Shown in pieces: positions 62,982 to 64,000 of a DNA stretch of 64,000 nt; position 1 is the stretch's first letter; each line of letters starts with the position of its first letter. The translations under genes and the position numbers were made by a program. The stretch covers positions 496,001 through 560,000 of the forward strand of contig NZ_FPEH01000015.1 in NCBI RefSeq assembly GCF_900117425.1, in the 5' to 3' direction. The stretch comes from Novosphingobium sp. NDB2Meth1 (GTDB lineage: Bacteria; Pseudomonadota; Alphaproteobacteria; Sphingomonadales; Sphingomonadaceae). Below the pieces are notes generated by a model. The model was not told the DNA's origin. It saw only the letters and a program-made list of their open reading frames with translations, and did not search any database.

Positions 62982-64000
62982 GCAGCCTTGCCTCCCGCAC
63001 CCGTCGTGGCTGGCGCAGATTGCTCCCGCCGTGGCCGCTCACCTGGCAGATCACGCTGGCCTTTGTCGGGGCCATGCTGGTCAATGGCTTGCTCGTCAGT
63101 GCCGCGATGGACATGTGGGGAGACTACTCCATTGCCCGGTTGAAGGCCGGGCTCAGCCCCGCTGCCCTGCGCGCGACGCGCGAGCTCGAGGCAAAGCGCA
63201 CTCCAGCCACGGCAGATCTTGCCGAACTCATGCGCGAGACGAGCGGGCTGCAGGACACCCTGCAGCAGGAATCCAACGCCGTGCTCTATCTGATGCTCGC
63301 GCTCGCCGCGCTCGTCACGATGGCGATCGGCTACATGATTCTCGGCAAGCTCGGCCGTGGTCTCGACAATGTCGCGGGCGCGGCGCGGCGCATTGCCGAA
63401 GGCGATCTTGCCGCACGCGCCCTTCCCGTCCGTTTCGCCTCGCGCGAGGAGCGCGAGCTTATCCGCGATTTCAACCGCATGGCCGGCTCGCTTCAGCGGG
63501 CCAGCCGCGAGCTGAGCGAGGGTACCGCCGCCGTCGCCCATGAACTGCGCACTCCGCTCACCATCCTGCAGGGCCGGCTCCAGGGCATCAGTGACGGGAT
63601 CTTTGCCGCAGAACCGGTCATCATCGACAGCCTCTTGCACCAGACTGAAGCACTCGGCCGCATCGTCGATGATCTGCTGACGCTCCATCTCGCCAATGCC
63701 GGCCGGATGAAGCTGCAGATCGGCGACGTCGATCTCGGTGCGGAAGCACACCGTGTGGTCACTGCGATGGCGCATGAACTCGGCCAAGCCGGCCTCGCCC
63801 CTGTCCTCACACTGGCTCCTGCCCCGATTGCAGCAGACGGCCTGCGTCTGCGCCAGGTGATCAGCGCTGTGCTCAGCAACGCATGCCGCTATGCCGCCGG
63901 CTCGGGCCCCCTGGCAATTGGCGTCTGGCGGAATGCGGGCAGCGTCGTGCTCGAAATCGCGGATCGCGGCCCTGGCCTTCCGCCGGGCATCCAGCCCGAT
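62978..64000 (+). CDS. Sensor histidine kinase, C-terminal end cut by window
   Basis: Open to the right edge with no stop, 341 residues visible. An N-terminal membrane helix (about 28-48), a periplasmic segment, a second helix (about 105-125), a HAMP domain, HisKA with His188 in AHELRTPLTIL, and a HATPase with SNACRYA and DRGPGLP. It pairs with the regulator at 62289. The rest of the ATPase domain lies outside the window. Confidence 0.88.
   Translation, partial: MSSLASRTRRGWRRLLPPWPLTWQITLAFVGAMLVNGLLVSAAMDMWGDYSIARLKAGLSPAALRATRELEAKRTPATADLAELMRETSGLQDTLQQESNAVLYLMLALAALVTMAIGYMILGKLGRGLDNVAGAARRIAEGDLAARALPVRFASREERELIRDFNRMAGSLQRASRELSEGTAAVAHELRTPLTILQGRLQGISDGIFAAEPVIIDSLLHQTEALGRIVDDLLTLHLANAGRMKLQIGDVDLGAEAHRVVTAMAHELGQAGLAPVLTLAPAPIAADGLRLRQVISAVLSNACRYAAGSGPLAIGVWRNAGSVVLEIADRGPGLPPGIQPD

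Noticed and set aside
1..64000. CRISPR array, prophage or insertion sequence
   Set aside because: No regularly spaced repeats, transposase, integrase or phage structural genes were seen on either strand.

Overview
The window looks like chromosome from a sphingomonad alphaproteobacterium, most likely Novosphingobium or a close relative. The signs are high G+C, a fused ispDF gene, adjacent ntrBC and ntrYX, an Hfq with two Sm domains in one chain, eukaryote/archaeal-type ProRS, PhaR, a DUF2842 protein, a branched-chain ketoacid dehydrogenase operon, and copies of a palindrome built on CTTCGACAAGCTCAG that I recall as common in sphingomonad genomes. Genus is inferred from gene content, not from alignment. 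I saw no phage genes, insertion sequences or CRISPR arrays. No stretch above about 300 bases lacks a gene or RNA.

Layout. 1-1.3 kb (minus): an exported protein fragment and ispDF. 1.4-8.7 kb (plus): dusB-ntrB-ntrC and ntrY-ntrX, the nitrogen regulation cascade. 8.9-10.9 kb (plus): tandem-domain hfq and hflX. 10.9-19.9 kb (minus): a compact ten-gene run, mltB, rlpA-like, dac, tmk, holB, metG, tatD, an MBL-fold hydrolase, a 56-residue membrane protein and mazG, mostly joined by overlaps. 20.0 kb: tRNA-Ser. 20.3-29.2 kb: an accessory catabolic cluster with a TonB-dependent receptor, two paralogous exported amidohydrolases, a PQQ-type dehydrogenase lipoprotein and an AraC-type regulator. 29.2-33.2 kb (minus): pdhC, lpdA and a BaiN-like flavoprotein. 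33.4-37.7 kb: a universal stress protein, rnr and an M28 peptidase. 37.7-38.5 kb: a small AT-rich island with a three-helix membrane protein and a divergent 47-residue ORF. 38.5-46.1 kb (minus): proS, phaR, MFS-alr, a NifU-like protein with cvpA, radA and tRNA-Leu. 46.2-54.5 kb: suhB-efp, thiE and a central-carbon run tkt, gap, MOSC, pgk, fba. 54.7-56.5 kb (plus): a coiled-coil protein, zapA, 6S RNA, ygfA, DUF2842 and tRNA-Asp. 56.6-61.9 kb: an exported protein, then bkdA1-bkdA2-bkdB behind thyA (minus). 62.1-64.0 kb (plus): tRNA-Pro and a two-component system cut by the window end.

Most of the window is core housekeeping. The least explained parts are the 20.3-29.2 kb cluster, which reads as a complete uptake, periplasmic hydrolysis, oxidation and regulation module for an unknown compound; the AT-rich island beside proS; and the two-domain Hfq whose second domain has lost several RNA-contact residues. 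Three palindromic repeats sit between genes, and a fourth half-copy is translated inside the lipoyl-linker of bkdB.
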